From Prauserella aidingensis (GTDB taxonomy: Bacteria; Actinomycetota; Actinomycetes; Mycobacteriales; Pseudonocardiaceae): 64,000 nucleotides of DNA. Below the pieces are notes generated by a model, which was not told the origin of the DNA, ran no database searches, and saw only the letters and a list, made by a program, of their open reading frames with translations. The first letter of the stretch is position 1. Each line of letters opens with the position of its first letter. Positions 1 to 10,609 of this stretch are shown piece after piece. Position numbers and translations under genes: made by a program. The stretch is taken from contig NZ_JAMTCN010000006.1 of NCBI RefSeq assembly GCF_024171865.1, positions 147,727 through 211,726 of the forward strand, in the 5' to 3' direction.

Positions 1-109
1 GCCCCGAGTTTCACAGCAACAGACAAGCGACGACGCGTTCGAAACACTTGTCGCTCGAGGAGTCTGCCGCGACCGCGCCCGGAAGGGCCGCGGCAGGCAC
101 CACCCGTGC

Positions 110-3100
110 TCACACCGCCGCAGGCTGTTGCGTCATCGACGTGAGGAGGTTGCTGCACCAGTCGAGCAACGCCTCGTCGCGCAACGGGGGTGCGCCCATC
201 CGGCCGCCCGCGGGCCCTTCGGTCGGTTTCGGCACCGACACCGTGTGCGTCACCGCCTTGTACACGGCCTTGGGATAGAGCCGCTTCAGCCGCACCAACT
301 GCGAATCGCCCAGTGGCAGCGGCGTGAAACGGATCGTGTTGCCCTGCACGGTCACCTCGGTCACGCCGGCCTTCCGGCACGTCTGCCGGAAGGCCGCCAC
401 CGCAAGGAGCCTGCGCACCGGTTCCGGCGGCTGGCCGTAGCGGTCCACGAGTTCCTCCAGCACACTGTCCAGTTCGGACTGATCGGTCGCCGCCGCGATC
501 TTGCGGTAGGCCTCGAGCCGCAGCCGCTCGCCGGGAACGTAGTCGTGCGGCAGGTGCGCGTCGACCGGCAGATCGACGCGCACCTCTGCGGGCGCCTCGT
601 CCTCGGCCGACTCGTCGCCCGCGCTCCGGCGGAAGGCGTCGACCGCCTCACCCACCAGGCGCACGTACAGGTCGAAGCCGACACCGGCGATGTGACCCGA
701 CTGCTCGGCACCGAGGATGTTGCCCGCACCGCGGATCTCGAGGTCCTTCATCGCCACCGCCATACCGGCACCGAGCTCCGTGTTCTGCGCGATGGTGGCG
801 AGGCGGTCGTGGGCCGTCTCGGTGAGCGGTTTCTCCGGCGGGTACAGGAAGTAGGCGTAACCGCGCTCCCTGCCGCGGCCGACACGGCCGCGCAGCTGGT
901 GCAGCTGAGCCAGTCCCATCATGTCGCCGCGCTCGACGATCAGCGTGTTGGCGTTCGAGATGTCCAGACCGGTCTCGACGATGGTGGTACAGACCAGGAC
1001 GTCGAAGTCGCGCTGCCAGAAACCCTGGATGACCTGTTCCAGCTTGTGCTCGGGCATCTGTCCGTGCGCAGTCACGATCCGCGCCTCCGGGACGAGTTCC
1101 CGCAGCCGCGTCGCGGCCTTCTCGATCGACGAGACCCGGTTGTGCACGAAGAACACCTGACCGTCGCGCAGCAGCTCACGCCGGATGGCCGCGCCGACCT
1201 GCTTGTCGTCGTACGAGCCGACGTAGGTCAGGATCGGGTGGCGGTCCTCCGGCGGAGTCAGGATCGTCGACATCTCGCGGATCCCCGCCATGCTCATCTC
1301 GAGCGTGCGGGGGATCGGCGTCGCCGACATCGTGAGCACGTCGACGTGCGTCCGGAGCGCCTTGATGTGCTCCTTGTGTTCGACGCCGAACCGCTGTTCC
1401 TCGTCGACGATCACCAGCCCGAGATCCTTGTACCGCACGCCGCTCTGCAGCAGGCGGTGAGTACCGATGACGATGTCGATCTCACCTGCGGCGAGCCCCT
1501 CGAGCGTCTTGTCCGCCTCGGCGGGCTCGGTGAACCGCGACATGCCGCGGATGGTCACGGGGAACGACCCCATCCGCTCGGTGAAGGTGTTGAGGTGCTG
1601 TTGCGCGAGCAGCGTCGTCGGCACCAGCACCACGACCTGCTTGCCGTCCTGGACCGCCTTGAACGCCGCACGTACCGCGATCTCGGTCTTGCCGTAGCCG
1701 ACGTCCCCGCAGATCACCCGGTCCATGGGGACGCTGCGTTCCATGTCGGTCTTGACCTCGTCGATGGCCGCGAGCTGGTCGTTCGTCTCGGCGAACGGGA
1801 AGGCGTCCTCCAGTTCGCCCTGCCACGGCGAATCCGGACCGAACGCGTGGCCGGGCGCCGCCTGCCTCGCGGCGTAGAGCTGCACCAGCTCGGCCGCGAT
1901 CTCCTTGACCGCCTTGCGGGCCTTCGCCTTCGTGTTCTTCCAGTCGGAGCCGCCGAGCTTGTTCAGCGTGGGAAGCTCGCCGCCCACGTAACGGGAAACC
2001 TCGTCGAGCTGGTCGCTGGGCACGAACAACCGGTCGCCGGGATGTCCCCGCTTGGACGCCGCGTACTCGAGCACGAGGTACTCCCGCGTCGCCCCACCGA
2101 TGGTGCGCTGGACCATCTCGACGAACTTGCCGATGCCGTGCTGGTCGTGCACGACGTAGTCCCCCGCCTTGAGCGCGAGCGGATCCACCGCGTTGCGCCG
2201 CCTCGACGGCATCTTCGTGTTGAGATCGCGTCCGGAACGTCCGGCGGTCGCACCGCGCCCGGTGATGTCCGATTCGCTCAGGACGACCAGTGCGCTGTCC
2301 GGGGCCACGAACCCGTCGGAGATCGCACCGCAGGTGACCGTGACGACGCCGGGCCGCGGCGCCTCGGCGAGCGACTCGGCGTAGCTCGCGGGCACCTCGC
2401 CCGCCGACAACTGCTCGACGGCACGCTGCGCCGTACCCGAACCCGCGACGACGACCACGGCCGCGCCGCCGGCCGCGGTGTGGGCGCGGAGGTCGGCGAC
2501 GACCTTCTCGAGTTCGCCGTGATACGAGGGCGCCTGCTCGACCGCGACGTGAACGGCGTCGTCCTCACTGGTCAGCTGCGACAACGTCCACCATGCGCGG
2601 TTCGACTCGGTCGCATGGGTGCGCACCTCCCCGAGGCCCCGGTAGGCCGACGCACCCAGGTCGATCGGGGCACGGCCTCCGTCGGCGGCGGAGGTCCACG
2701 ACGCCTCCAGGAACTCCTGCCCGGTGCGCACGAGGTCCGCGGCACGCGCGCGCACCTTCTCCGGGTCGCAGAGCACCACGTGCGTGCCCTCCGGCATCGC
2801 GTCGGTGAGCAGTTCGAGCTCGCCCTCGCACAGCACGGGGATCAGCGACTCCATGCCCTCGGACGGGATGCCGTCCGCGAGCTTGGTGAGGATCTCGGCG
2901 AGCTGCGCATCGGTGACGTGTTCCTCGGCCAGTTCGGCGGCCCGTGCCTTGACGTCGCCGGTCAGCAACAGCTCCCGGCACGGCGATGCGGTCACCTCGG
3001 GAATCTCGCCGGGCAGGGACCGCTGATCCGAGACCGAGAAGGCGCGGATCTCGCTGACCTCGTCGCCCCAGAACTCGACGCGGTGGGGGTGCTCGTCGGT

Positions 3101-3676
3101 CGGCGCGAAGACGTCGAGGATGCCACCGCGCACCGCGAACTCGCCCCGCTTCTCGACCATGTCGACGCGGGTGTAAGCGAGCTCGACGAGCCGCTCGAGC
3201 GCTCCTTCGAAGTCGAGTTCCTCCCCGACCTTCAGCTCGACGGGAGCCAGCGAGCCCAGGCCGGGCGCCATCGGCTGGATGAGGCTCCGCACCGTCGCCA
3301 CCACGACGCGCAGACCGCCGTGTCCGGGCTGCGCCAGCCGGTGCAGCACCGCCAAGCGTTTGCCGACGGTGTCCGCCCGGGGCGACAACCGCTCGTGAGG
3401 CAGGGTCTCCCACGACGGGAAGTCGGCGACGGAGTCGTCGCCGAGCAGGCTCCCGATCGCCGCAGTCAGTTCCTCGGCCTCCCTGCCGGTGGCCGTCACC
3501 GCCAGTACCGGCTTGCCCGCTCCCGCGTCCGATGCGAGCGCCGACAACACCAGCTGCCGGGTCGCAGGCGCGCCGTCGAGGTCGAGCATCGGTGCGCCCG
3601 CACGCTCGAGAACCGTGCGCACGGCGGAATCGGACAGAACGGCCGACAGCAAACCGGCCAACGTCGGCTGGGACAC
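110..3676 (-). CDS. mfd: Transcription-repair coupling factor Mfd
   Basis: The 1188-aa product displaces RNA polymerase stalled at DNA lesions and recruits UvrA. Visible in order are an N-terminal UvrB-homology region, a CarD-like RNA-polymerase interaction domain near residue 505 ([14 protein letters not shown]), a superfamily 2 translocase with Walker [10 protein letters not shown] near residue 658 and the DEEQ box near 758, motifs such as QLRGRVGRG, and the C-terminal TRCF domain. The frame stays open 20 codons further upstream, but I chose the GTG at 3676 because GAGGGAG lies just before it and the protein then begins [10 protein letters not shown], like family members. The length is normal. 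It is transcribed in the same direction as the TetR and desaturase genes; the Mtb homologue Rv1020 also lies near a TetR gene and glmU. Confidence 0.97.
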   Translation of the reverse strand: MSQPTLAGLLSAVLSDSAVRTVLERAGAPMLDLDGAPATRQLVLSALASDAGAGKPVLAVTATGREAEELTAAIGSLLGDDSVADFPSWETLPHERLSPRADTVGKRLAVLHRLAQPGHGGLRVVVATVRSLIQPMAPGLGSLAPVELKVGEELDFEGALERLVELAYTRVDMVEKRGEFAVRGGILDVFAPTDEHPHRVEFWGDEVSEIRAFSVSDQRSLPGEIPEVTASPCRELLLTGDVKARAAELAEEHVTDAQLAEILTKLADGIPSEGMESLIPVLCEGELELLTDAMPEGTHVVLCDPEKVRARAADLVRTGQEFLEASWTSAADGGRAPIDLGASAYRGLGEVRTHATESNRAWWTLSQLTSEDDAVHVAVEQAPSYHGELEKVVADLRAHTAAGGAAVVVVAGSGTAQRAVEQLSAGEVPASYAESLAEAPRPGVVTVTCGAISDGFVAPDSALVVLSESDITGRGATAGRSGRDLNTKMPSRRRNAVDPLALKAGDYVVHDQHGIGKFVEMVQRTIGGATREYLVLEYAASKRGHPGDRLFVPSDQLDEVSRYVGGELPTLNKLGGSDWKNTKAKARKAVKEIAAELVQLYAARQAAPGHAFGPDSPWQGELEDAFPFAETNDQLAAIDEVKTDMERSVPMDRVICGDVGYGKTEIAVRAAFKAVQDGKQVVVLVPTTLLAQQHLNTFTERMGSFPVTIRGMSRFTEPAEADKTLEGLAAGEIDIVIGTHRLLQSGVRYKDLGLVIVDEEQRFGVEHKEHIKALRTHVDVLTMSATPIPRTLEMSMAGIREMSTILTPPEDRHPILTYVGSYDDKQVGAAIRRELLRDGQVFFVHNRVSSIEKAATRLRELVPEARIVTAHGQMPEHKLEQVIQGFWQRDFDVLVCTTIVETGLDISNANTLIVERGDMMGLAQLHQLRGRVGRGRERGYAYFLYPPEKPLTETAHDRLATIAQNTELGAGMAVAMKDLEIRGAGNILGAEQSGHIAGVGFDLYVRLVGEAVDAFRRSAGDESAEDEAPAEVRVDLPVDAHLPHDYVPGERLRLEAYRKIAAATDQSELDSVLEELVDRYGQPPEPVRRLLAVAAFRQTCRKAGVTEVTVQGNTIRFTPLPLGDSQLVRLKRLYPKAVYKAVTHTVSVPKPTEGPAGGRMGAPPLRDEALLDWCSNLLTSMTQQPAAV

Positions 3677-3844
3677 GGAGCGTCTCCCTCGGGTGCGAAC
3701 GCGCGGACACACCTGTGCCCGGGCAACACCGGGCACAGGTACTCGAATCGTCGAACTATGGGGTTCTGGTTCCCAGCCTACGTCCTGAGCGGCGGCACCC
3801 CGTCGACGGCGCCTCTCGCGGCGAGCTGCGGCCGGCGGGGCAGC

Positions 3845-4522
3845 TCACTCGGCCACACGCAGCTTCGGCTTGTGTTCGAGGTTCGACAGGCCGTTCCACG
3901 CGAGGTTGACCAGATGGGCCACGACCTCGTCCCGCTTCGGCTTGTGCGCGTCGAGCCACCACTGGCCCGTGAGCGCGACCATGCCGACGAGTGCCTGCGC
4001 GTACAGGGGCGCGAGCTTGCCGTCGTATCCCCTGGCCGAGAACTCCTCGCCGAAGATGTCCTCCACCTGACTCGCGATGTCGTTGAGCAACGTGGAGAAC
4101 GTGCCCGTCGAACTCGCGACCGGGGAGTCCCGCACCAGGATCCGGAATCCCTCGTGCGATTCGTCCACGTAGCCGAGCAGGGCGTTGGCGGCCTGCTCGA
4201 GCATCGCCCGCGGATGGTCGGCGTGCAGACTAGACACCATGCGGTCGAGGATCGCCTGCGCCTCCCGGTCCACCACGACCGCGTAGACGCCTTCCTTCCC
4301 GCCGAAGTGCTCGTACACCACCGGTTTCGAGACGTTCGCTCGCCGCGCGATCTCCTCGACGGACGTGCCGTCGTAACCCTTCTCCGCGAACAGTGCCCGA
4401 GCGACGTTGAGCAACTGCTGCCTACGCTCGGTGCCCGTCATGCGCACGCGGGCCGCCGCAGGGGCATCGGGTTGCGTCCCCGCGGCGGCCGCGTCCCGCT
4501 TAGCGCGCCGTCGACCTGCCAT
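3845..4522 (-). CDS. TetR-family regulator, probable repressor of the upstream desaturase
   Basis: A 225-aa protein with an N-terminal TetR DNA-binding domain (RRQQLLNVARALFAEKGYDG, then the recognition helix VSKPVVYEHF at roughly residues 62-71) and an all-helical ligand domain. The first 27 residues are basic and Ala-rich; MTGTERRQQLL at residue 28 is an alternative start, since no good ribosome site precedes 4522. It begins 30 bp after the desaturase stop on the same strand, so the two are probably one operon. A perfect 6-1-6 palindrome sits in the desaturase promoter. The position between mfd and glmU matches Rv1019 of M. tuberculosis. Inference: it is an autoregulator of a fatty-acid desaturation operon sensing an acyl ligand. 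Confidence 0.88.
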   Translation of the reverse strand: MAGRRRAKRDAAAAGTQPDAPAAARVRMTGTERRQQLLNVARALFAEKGYDGTSVEEIARRANVSKPVVYEHFGGKEGVYAVVVDREAQAILDRMVSSLHADHPRAMLEQAANALLGYVDESHEGFRILVRDSPVASSTGTFSTLLNDIASQVEDIFGEEFSARGYDGKLAPLYAQALVGMVALTGQWWLDAHKPKRDEVVAHLVNLAWNGLSNLEHKPKLRVAE

Positions 4523-4552
4523 TCGCCGAACCGTACAGGCACCCCGAGCCGC

Positions 4553-5497
4553 TCACGCGGTCGAGAGCTTCTCCAGGCGCTTGGCCGTGGGCCAGCGCAC
4601 CTTGTGGGCCCAGCCCAACTTCTCGAACGCCCAGATCACGCGGGCCGAGATGTCGATCTGGCCACGCTGCACACCGTGCCGGGCCGACGTCGGATCGGCG
4701 TGGTGGAGGTTGTGCCACGACTCGCCGAACGACGCGATGGCCAACGGCCAGAAATTGGCCGACCGGTCACGTGCGCTGAACGGCCGCTCCCCGAGCATGT
4801 GGCAGATCGAGTTCACCGACCACGTCACGTGGTGCAGCACGCAGACTCGCACCAGTCCGGCCCAGAAGAAGGCCGTCACGAAGCCCCACAGGGACCAGGT
4901 GACCAGGCCGCCGATAATGCCCGGAACCACGAAGCTCGACAGCGTCCACAGCCCGAACATCCTGTCGATCCTGCTGATGGCGGGGTCCTTGAGCAGGTCG
5001 GGTGCGAACCGTTCGTGGTTGCTCTTGTCCCGCTGGAACAGCCAGCCCATGTGCGCGTGCCAGAACCCCTTCGCCACGGCCACCGGCGTGGTGCCGAACA
5101 GCCACGGCGAATGCGGGTCGCCCTCACGGTCGGAGAACGCGTGGTGCCTGCGGTGATCCGCGACCCACGTGATCACCGGCCCCTGCACCGCACTGCTGCC
5201 CGCGATGGCGAGCAGCGCCCGCAGCCACGGCTTCGCCTTGAACGAACCGTGCGTGAAGTACCGGTGGAATCCGACGGTGATGCCGAGGCCGGAGAAGGCG
5301 TAGAACACGACGAAGAGGCCGACATCGACCCACGAAAGGCCCCAGCCCCACGCAAAGGGGACCGCGGCGACGAGCGCCACCAGCGGTGCCAGCACGCCGA
5401 GATAGACCGCGAACTGAACACCGGGCCCGCGCTGGCCGTCCAGGATCGGCTTACGACCGGACTTCGGTGTCTCGTCCGCGTCCAGAGTTGCCGTCAT
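4553..5497 (-). CDS. Acyl-CoA delta-9 type desaturase (membrane di-iron)
   Basis: A 314-aa integral membrane desaturase. The three histidine boxes of the acyl-CoA desaturase family are present: HRYFTH near residue 78, HRRHH near 114 and HNLHH near 262. They bind the di-iron centre that inserts a cis double bond into a fatty acyl chain. Hydrophobic segments lie near residues 35-75 and 135-200. The frame extends 25 codons upstream, but ATG 5497 has GGAAAGAAG before it and begins MTATLDADE, so I prefer it. The TetR gene follows 30 bp downstream. Substrate position is inferred from family resemblance to stearoyl-CoA desaturases and DesA3. Confidence 0.92.
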   Translation of the reverse strand: MTATLDADETPKSGRKPILDGQRGPGVQFAVYLGVLAPLVALVAAVPFAWGWGLSWVDVGLFVVFYAFSGLGITVGFHRYFTHGSFKAKPWLRALLAIAGSSAVQGPVITWVADHRRHHAFSDREGDPHSPWLFGTTPVAVAKGFWHAHMGWLFQRDKSNHERFAPDLLKDPAISRIDRMFGLWTLSSFVVPGIIGGLVTWSLWGFVTAFFWAGLVRVCVLHHVTWSVNSICHMLGERPFSARDRSANFWPLAIASFGESWHNLHHADPTSARHGVQRGQIDISARVIWAFEKLGWAHKVRWPTAKRLEKLSTA

Positions 5498-5574
5498 GCA
5501 CGTCACTTCTTTCCACGAGGACCGCCGCCACCACGCCCGCGGACGGGCCGGAGGCGACGACGGAAGGGTCACCT

Positions 5575-5603
5575 AACCTACGATTGCGTAAGTTACGCTA
5601 CAG
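5575..5603 (-). promoter_or_regulatory. Putative promoter of the desaturase-tetR operon
   Basis: On the minus strand a TAGGTT -10 hexamer (5575-5580) is separated by 17 bp from a weak CTGTAG -35 (5598-5603). The spacer contains the palindrome listed separately, so a bound repressor would block polymerase. Assigned by eye only. Confidence 0.4.
5586..5598. promoter_or_regulatory. Palindromic operator, likely TetR target
   Basis: GCGTAAGTTACGC is a perfect 6-bp inverted repeat around one G. It lies about 90 bp upstream of the desaturase start and within its putative promoter. The nearest DNA-binding gene is the TetR regulator of the same operon. The palindrome is seen directly; the assignment to that repressor is inference. 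Confidence 0.6.
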
Positions 5604-5694
5604 GAGGTTTCCCACCCGGGGGAGAGGCGAAAACGGGCCGCTTCGGACCTGCCCGCAGCGTGCAACCTGCAGTGGATATCCTGACCAGGCGCGA

Positions 5695-5766
5695 TCCGCC
5701 GTAGTGTAATTGGCAGCACTTCAGATTTTGGTTCTGACAGTCCAGGTTCGAGCCCTGGCGGCGGAG
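5695..5766 (+). tRNA. tRNA-Gln (anticodon TTG)
   Basis: The acceptor stem TCCGCCG pairs perfectly with CGGCGGA. The anticodon stem TCAGA/TCTGA carries the loop TTTTGGT, which puts TTG at the anticodon (reads CAA). The T stem CCAGG/CCTGG carries TTCGAGC. The discriminator base is G and full CCA is not encoded. A TATCCT -10-like hexamer (5677-5682) lies about 12 bp upstream of the mature 5' end. The diguanylate cyclase frame begins only about 30 bp downstream. Confidence 0.95.
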
Positions 5767-5795
5767 CAGAGCGGAGTCCCGGTAGCCCAGGGGGT

Positions 5796-7655
5796 GTGTG
5801 TCCGCTGGACGGCGAAGAGTCCAAGGTCGCGGCCGAGCCCGGCATCGCCCCCGGCGGTGCGGCCGCAGAACGCGGCGCGGGCCCATCCGCTGCGACCTCA
5901 GGCGCCGGGTTCACGGCCGATCCCGGCGCGCCGACCTCTGCGACGACGCAGGATCCCGCCACCCCACCGCTCGGCGACAAGTCGGACGCCTGGCTGCTCG
6001 GACGGGCCCGCGAACTGATCGCCCTCGTCCAGCGCAGCGAGAAGCACGAGCAGCAGGAGATCATCACCAGGCTGGACGAGCTGCTCCACGAGACCCAACG
6101 ACGGGGCGAACCTCTGCTGGTCGCGCAGATACTGCGCGCCGCGGCACTGTCACGGCTCATCAGCGCGAGCGCCCCCGACGAGGCGGGGCGGCAGCTCGAC
6201 GAGATGCTCGCGCACACGCGCAGGCACGGTGCCACCCTGCTGCGTGCGGACGCGCACGCGCTGCGCGGCCGCCGTCTCGTCCTCGCGGGACACGAGGACG
6301 CGGCGCTGACGGAGATCGCCAGGGCGCTGGCACTGCTCGACGACCCGCCGTCACAGGAGCTGGGCCTGGGCAGGCGCGCCTGGGACCGCCTGCTGTCGAC
6401 GGCGCTCAACGACTGCTGGATCGTGCTCAACCAGCTCGGCGTCTACGAGGTCGCCGAGGAGGTGATCACCCGTGCGCACCAGGCCGTCCGGGACAGCGCC
6501 GGGCCGCACGAGATCACGATGCTGCTGATGAACCGGGTGAAGATGCTGCTCGGCTGGGGCCTGCGACTCGAACGCATCGGCCGCAGCGACCAGGCGGGCG
6601 AGCGGTTCCGGACGGCCGCCTCGATGGCGATCGCCGTCGAGGCACCGTTCGCCGAGTCGCTGTTCCCCCGCAAGGCCGGGGTCGCCGCGGTCGACCAGGT
6701 CGCGTCGCTGGCGTCCGCGCTGGCCCTCGCCGCGCCGAGCGACGCGCACATCGAGCGGCTCCGCAGTCTGCGGGCCGCACCGCTGTACCCGTACGACAAT
6801 CCGCTGCTGTCGATCGCGCTCGCCCGCTGCCTGGAGTCGATCGGCGAGCACGAGGAAGCGTTCCGCCTCCTCATGGAGGACCGCCACCACATCCCCGAGG
6901 AGTACCCGCAGCCGTCGATGCGCATCGGCCTCATCCACGAGCTGGCACGGTTCGCCGACCGGTACGACATCGGCGACCCTCGCGCCACGCTGGCCGACTA
7001 CGCGGGGGCCCTCGAAGCCGAGCTCTGGTCGATGCGGGAATCCCAGAGCGCGGCCCTCGACACCCGCCGCGAACACGAGCGACTGTCGGCCGCACACGGA
7101 GCGATCACCCAACAGGCGTTGCAGGACCCGCTGACCGGCCTGCCCAACCGTCGCGCACTCGACGACCGGCTCCGCGCGTTCGCCACGTCGACGTCGAGCG
7201 ACCCGCTCGCCGTCGCGCTGATCGACCTCGACGGCTTCAAAGGGGTCAACGATCAGCGCTCGCACGCCGACGGCGACGACGTGCTCCGCGTGGTCGCCAG
7301 CACACTCAGGGACTCGTTGCGCGGCGACGACATCGTCGCGCGCTACGGCGGCGACGAATTCATCACACTGCTGCCGGGCGCGACGTTATCGGCGGCCCAC
7401 CAGGCGATGAACCGCGCGGTGACGGCGGTGGACGAGCTACCGCAGCACCTGTCCCACGGTGTGACGTTGTCGGTCGGGCTGGTCGCCCTCCGGGCCGGCG
7501 AGCACGGGGAGGAGGTCCTCTCCCGCGCCGACGCCGCCATGTACCAGGCGAAACGCCGCGGCGGGAACCAGATCGCCTCGTGCGGAGAGGTGGCCGACGA
7601 GACGGAGACCGCAACGGGGGGCGGCCCCACGTCCGACGCGGGCCAACCGACGTAG
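5796..7655 (+). CDS. Diguanylate cyclase with N-terminal helical-repeat sensor region
   Basis: A 619-aa protein that should make cyclic di-GMP from two GTP. The C-terminal GGDEF domain begins near DPLTGLPNRRALDDRL and has the intact active site RYGGDEF near residue 517. The inhibitory I-site RxxD (RGDD) lies five residues ahead of it, so product feedback is possible. Residues of roughly 65-430 form paired helices that look like a degenerate TPR solenoid. I see no transmembrane segment or signal peptide, so it should be cytosolic. The start is uncertain: the first 60 residues are Ala/Gly/Pro-rich, and GTG 5796 follows AGGGGG too closely for an ideal ribosome site. The gene lies directly behind tRNA-Gln and may share its transcript. 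Confidence 0.88.
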   Translation: MCPLDGEESKVAAEPGIAPGGAAAERGAGPSAATSGAGFTADPGAPTSATTQDPATPPLGDKSDAWLLGRARELIALVQRSEKHEQQEIITRLDELLHETQRRGEPLLVAQILRAAALSRLISASAPDEAGRQLDEMLAHTRRHGATLLRADAHALRGRRLVLAGHEDAALTEIARALALLDDPPSQELGLGRRAWDRLLSTALNDCWIVLNQLGVYEVAEEVITRAHQAVRDSAGPHEITMLLMNRVKMLLGWGLRLERIGRSDQAGERFRTAASMAIAVEAPFAESLFPRKAGVAAVDQVASLASALALAAPSDAHIERLRSLRAAPLYPYDNPLLSIALARCLESIGEHEEAFRLLMEDRHHIPEEYPQPSMRIGLIHELARFADRYDIGDPRATLADYAGALEAELWSMRESQSAALDTRREHERLSAAHGAITQQALQDPLTGLPNRRALDDRLRAFATSTSSDPLAVALIDLDGFKGVNDQRSHADGDDVLRVVASTLRDSLRGDDIVARYGGDEFITLLPGATLSAAHQAMNRAVTAVDELPQHLSHGVTLSVGLVALRAGEHGEEVLSRADAAMYQAKRRGGNQIASCGEVADETETATGGGPTSDAGQPT

Positions 7656-7677
7656 GATCGTTAACCGGCCGAGATTA

Positions 7678-7709
7678 ATCCCCGGTGAATCCCATCCCCG
7701 GTGAATCCC
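7678..7709. repeat. Two perfect 16-bp direct repeats ahead of glmU
   Basis: ATCCCCGGTGAATCCC occurs twice without a gap, 7678-7693 and 7694-7709, ending immediately before the AAGGAG ribosome site of glmU. It may be a simple duplication or a regulatory element in the leader. Confidence 0.85.
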
Positions 7710-7719
7710 AAGGAGTGCC

Positions 7720-9192
7720 GTGACCGGGCCGCTGAGCACAGTCGTCCTCGCCGCGGGCGAGGGCACCCGCATGCGTTCGGATCTTCCGAAGGTGTTGCAC
7801 CCCATCGCGGGGCGTCCCCTCGTCGAACACGCCGTCCGCGCCGCCGCGGGGCTCCGGCCCGACGAGCTCGTGGTCGTCGTCGGCCACGGGCGCGAGCAGG
7901 TGGGCGCGCATCTCGACGTGGTCGCCGACGCGATCGGCCGCACCGTCAAGACGGCGGTGCAGGAGGAGCAGCGCGGCACCGGTCACGCGGTGCGCTGCGC
8001 GCTCGAGGCGCTGCCCGCGGGGGACACCGGCACGGTGCTGGTTACCTACGGGGACGTGCCACTGCTCGACACCCCGACGCTGACCGACTTCCTCGCCGCG
8101 CACGAACGCGACGGCAACGCCGTCACCGTGCTCACCTCGGTGGTCGACGATCCGTCGGGATACGGCCGCATCGTGCGCGACGCCGACGGGGACGTCACGG
8201 GCATCGTCGAGCACAAGGACGCCGACGACGCCCACCGCGCCATCACCGAGATCAACTCCGGCGTGTACGCCTTCGACGCCGCGGTCCTCGCCGACGGCCT
8301 GTCCCGGTTGTCGACCGACAACTCGCAGGGCGAGCTCTACCTGACCGACATCCTCGGCATCGCCCGTGGCGACGGGCGCCGCGTCGGCGCTCTCCCTGTG
8401 GCCGACCCGTGGCTGACGGAGGGCGTCAACGACCGCGTCCAGCTCTCGACCCTCGGCACCGAACTCAACCGCCGGATCGTCACGCGGTGGCAGCGCGAGG
8501 GCGTCACGATCGTCGATCCGGCGTCCACCCGCATCGACCTCGACGTCACGCTGTCCCGCGACGTCGTCATCGAACCGGGCGTGCAGCTGCGCGGCGCCAC
8601 GACGGTCGCCGCGGCCGCGACCGTCGGCCCGGACACGACGTTGACGGACGTGCGCGTCGGCGAGCGTGCGAGCGTCGTGCGGACCCACGGCAGCCAGTCC
8701 GTCGTCGGCGACAACGCCTCGGTCGGGCCGTTCGCCTACCTCCGTCCCGGAACGACCCTCGGCGAGGCGGGCAAGATCGGCACGTTCGTCGAGACGAAGA
8801 AGGCCGACATCGGCACCGGGACGAAGGTGCCGCACCTGACGTACGTCGGTGACGCCACGATCGGCGAGCACAGCAACATCGGCGCGTCGAGCGTGTTCGT
8901 CAACTACGACGGCATCTCCAAGCACCACACCACGATCGGTTCGCACGTCCGCACGGGCTCGGACACCATGTTCGTCGCCCCGGTCACCGTGGGGGACGGC
9001 GCCTACAGCGGCGCAGGAACGGTGATCCGTGAGGACGTCCCGCCCGGCGCGCTCGCGGTATCAGGGGCACCGCAGCGCAACATCGAAGGCTGGGTGCCGC
9101 GGCGTAGGCCGGGTACCCCAGCGGCGGAGGCCGCAGAGCAGGCCGTCGCCGACCAGGAGGAAACCGACACCGACGGGGAGTCGCCAGCATGA
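7720..9192 (+). CDS. glmU: Bifunctional glucosamine-1-phosphate acetyltransferase / GlcNAc-1-phosphate uridylyltransferase
   Basis: This 490-aa enzyme acetylates glucosamine-1-phosphate and then couples it to UTP, giving UDP-GlcNAc for peptidoglycan. The N-terminal uridylyltransferase carries the nucleotide-binding motif [18 protein letters not shown] (residues about 10-27). The C-terminal half is a left-handed beta-helix with hexapeptide repeats and the acetyltransferase signature region ([24 protein letters not shown]). A C-terminal tail of about 35 residues is acidic and disordered. The GTG start at 7720 follows AAGGAG. Its stop overlaps the prs start (ATGA), so the two are translationally coupled, as in Rv1018c-Rv1017c. 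Confidence 0.97.
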   Translation: MTGPLSTVVLAAGEGTRMRSDLPKVLHPIAGRPLVEHAVRAAAGLRPDELVVVVGHGREQVGAHLDVVADAIGRTVKTAVQEEQRGTGHAVRCALEALPAGDTGTVLVTYGDVPLLDTPTLTDFLAAHERDGNAVTVLTSVVDDPSGYGRIVRDADGDVTGIVEHKDADDAHRAITEINSGVYAFDAAVLADGLSRLSTDNSQGELYLTDILGIARGDGRRVGALPVADPWLTEGVNDRVQLSTLGTELNRRIVTRWQREGVTIVDPASTRIDLDVTLSRDVVIEPGVQLRGATTVAAAATVGPDTTLTDVRVGERASVVRTHGSQSVVGDNASVGPFAYLRPGTTLGEAGKIGTFVETKKADIGTGTKVPHLTYVGDATIGEHSNIGASSVFVNYDGISKHHTTIGSHVRTGSDTMFVAPVTVGDGAYSGAGTVIREDVPPGALAVSGAPQRNIEGWVPRRRPGTPAAEAAEQAVADQEETDTDGESPA

Positions 9193-10169
9193 GTCCGAAG
9201 TCCGGAACACCCAAGAAGAACCTGATGCTCTTCTCGGGGCGTTCACACGTCGAGCTCGCCGAAGAGGTCGCGAAGAACCTCAACGTGACGGTCACCCCGC
9301 AGACGGTGCACACGTTCGCGAACGGCGAGATCTACGTGCGGTACCAGGAGTCCGTGCGCGGCACCGACGCCTTCGTCATCCAGAGCTTCTCCCCGCCGAT
9401 CAACGAGTGGCTGATGGAACAGCTCATCATGATCGACGCGCTGAAGCGGGGCAGTGCCAAGCGCATCACGGCGATCGTGCCGTTCTATCCGTACTCGCGG
9501 CAGGACAAGAAGCACAAGGGCCGTGAGCCGATCTCGGCACGCCTGGTGGCGGATCTGCTCAAGACGGCCGGTGCCGACCGCATCCTGACGGTGGACCTGC
9601 ACACGGCGCAGATCCAGGGCTTCTTCGACGGCCCGGTCGACCACCTGCACGGGCAGAACGTGCTCGCCGACTACATCAACGAGCACTACAGCGATCACGA
9701 CATCACCGTCGTCTCCCCCGATTCCGGCCGAGTGCGGCTCGCCGAGAAGTGGGCGCAGCAGCTGGGCGACCGGCCGATCGCGTTCATCCACAAGACGCGC
9801 GACCCGGACACGCCGAACCAGGCGGTCGCCAACCGCGTCGTCGGTGACGTCAAGGGCAGGCTGTGCGTGCTGATCGACGACATGATCGACACGGGCGGCA
9901 CGATCAGCAAGGCCGTGGACGCGCTGCTGGACCAGGGCGCCTCGGACGTCGTCATCGCCACGACGCACGGCATCCTGTCCGACCCGGCGACCGAGCGGCT
10001 GTCCAACTCCAAGGCACGCGAGGTGATCGTCACCAACACGCTGCCGATCCCGGAGGAGAAACGCTTCCCCACGATGACCGTGTTGTCGATCGCCCCGCTG
10101 CTGGCGCGGGCCATCCAGGAGGTCTTCGAGGACGGCTCGGTGACGAGCCTGTTCGATGGCAGCGCCTGA
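9189..10169 (+). CDS. prs: Ribose-phosphate pyrophosphokinase
   Basis: The 326-aa enzyme makes PRPP from ribose-5-phosphate and ATP, feeding purine, pyrimidine, His and Trp synthesis and, in this lineage, arabinan precursors. Seen are the flexible-loop region [18 protein letters not shown], the Mg-ATP motif [19 protein letters not shown] and the PRPP-binding loop [12 protein letters not shown] near residues 228-239. Length and motifs are those of class I enzymes. It overlaps glmU by 4 bp. A strong hairpin follows 43 bp after the stop. The lipoprotein gene lpqT, which follows prs in mycobacteria, is absent here. Confidence 0.97.
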   Translation: MSPKSGTPKKNLMLFSGRSHVELAEEVAKNLNVTVTPQTVHTFANGEIYVRYQESVRGTDAFVIQSFSPPINEWLMEQLIMIDALKRGSAKRITAIVPFYPYSRQDKKHKGREPISARLVADLLKTAGADRILTVDLHTAQIQGFFDGPVDHLHGQNVLADYINEHYSDHDITVVSPDSGRVRLAEKWAQQLGDRPIAFIHKTRDPDTPNQAVANRVVGDVKGRLCVLIDDMIDTGGTISKAVDALLDQGASDVVIATTHGILSDPATERLSNSKAREVIVTNTLPIPEEKRFPTMTVLSIAPLLARAIQEVFEDGSVTSLFDGSA

Positions 10170-10212
10170 TCCGGAGCTGTTCGCCCCGGCATCCGCCGCG
10201 GCGAACGACGTG

Positions 10213-10261
10213 ACGGAACGACCCCGTGGCGGCCGACGGTTCCGCCACGGGGTCGTTCCGT
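10213..10261 (+). terminator. Strong hairpin terminator after prs
   Basis: A perfect 20-bp inverted repeat (10213-10232 and 10242-10261, core GGAACGACCCCGTGGCGG) with a 9-nt loop lies 43 bp after the prs stop. There is no T-tract, which is usual for actinobacterial terminators. Confidence 0.85.
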
Positions 10262-10360
10262 GTCCGGGGCCGGCCGCCGGAGCACGCCGAAGGCCGCCGC
10301 GGCCGCGTTGCCTACCGGCCCCGCCCCGGGGCGCCGCCTTTTGCACAAAGCGGGGCGGGG

Positions 10361-10390
10361 GTCAAGCACCGTTTCCGGCTGGATTACACT
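10361..10390 (+). promoter_or_regulatory. Possible promoter of rplY-pth
   Basis: TACACT at 10385-10390 is a fair -10 hexamer, and a weak TCAAGC lies 17 bp upstream. The 220-nt leader that would result up to the rplY start contains no other gene that I can see. Confidence 0.35.
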
Positions 10391-10609
10391 GGGCGAGTTG
10401 TCTCGGCGAGGCGGGGCCGGATGCGAGTCCGGCGCCCGACGTGATCGACGCGGCGGCTTGAGAGGCCACCCGTGCGCGCACGTCGTGGTACTCGCCGCCG
10501 GACAGCCACAGCGACAACCGCTGGTGCCGACCAGCAGCCGAGAACGCCCCAGTAAGCCCAAGCAAGTAAGCCCCACCCACCAGGGCCCCACCGCGAGGAG
10601 TGCATCACC

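Noticed and set aside
128..5704. A 1858-codon open frame on the plus strand
   Set aside because: It is antisense to mfd, the TetR gene and the desaturase, is rich in Arg/His/Gln typical of a shadow frame in GC-rich DNA, and has no domain or ribosome site.
5798..7678. A 626-codon plus-strand frame over the diguanylate cyclase
   Set aside because: Shadow frame with very high Arg content; the adjacent frame carries the intact GGDEF domain.
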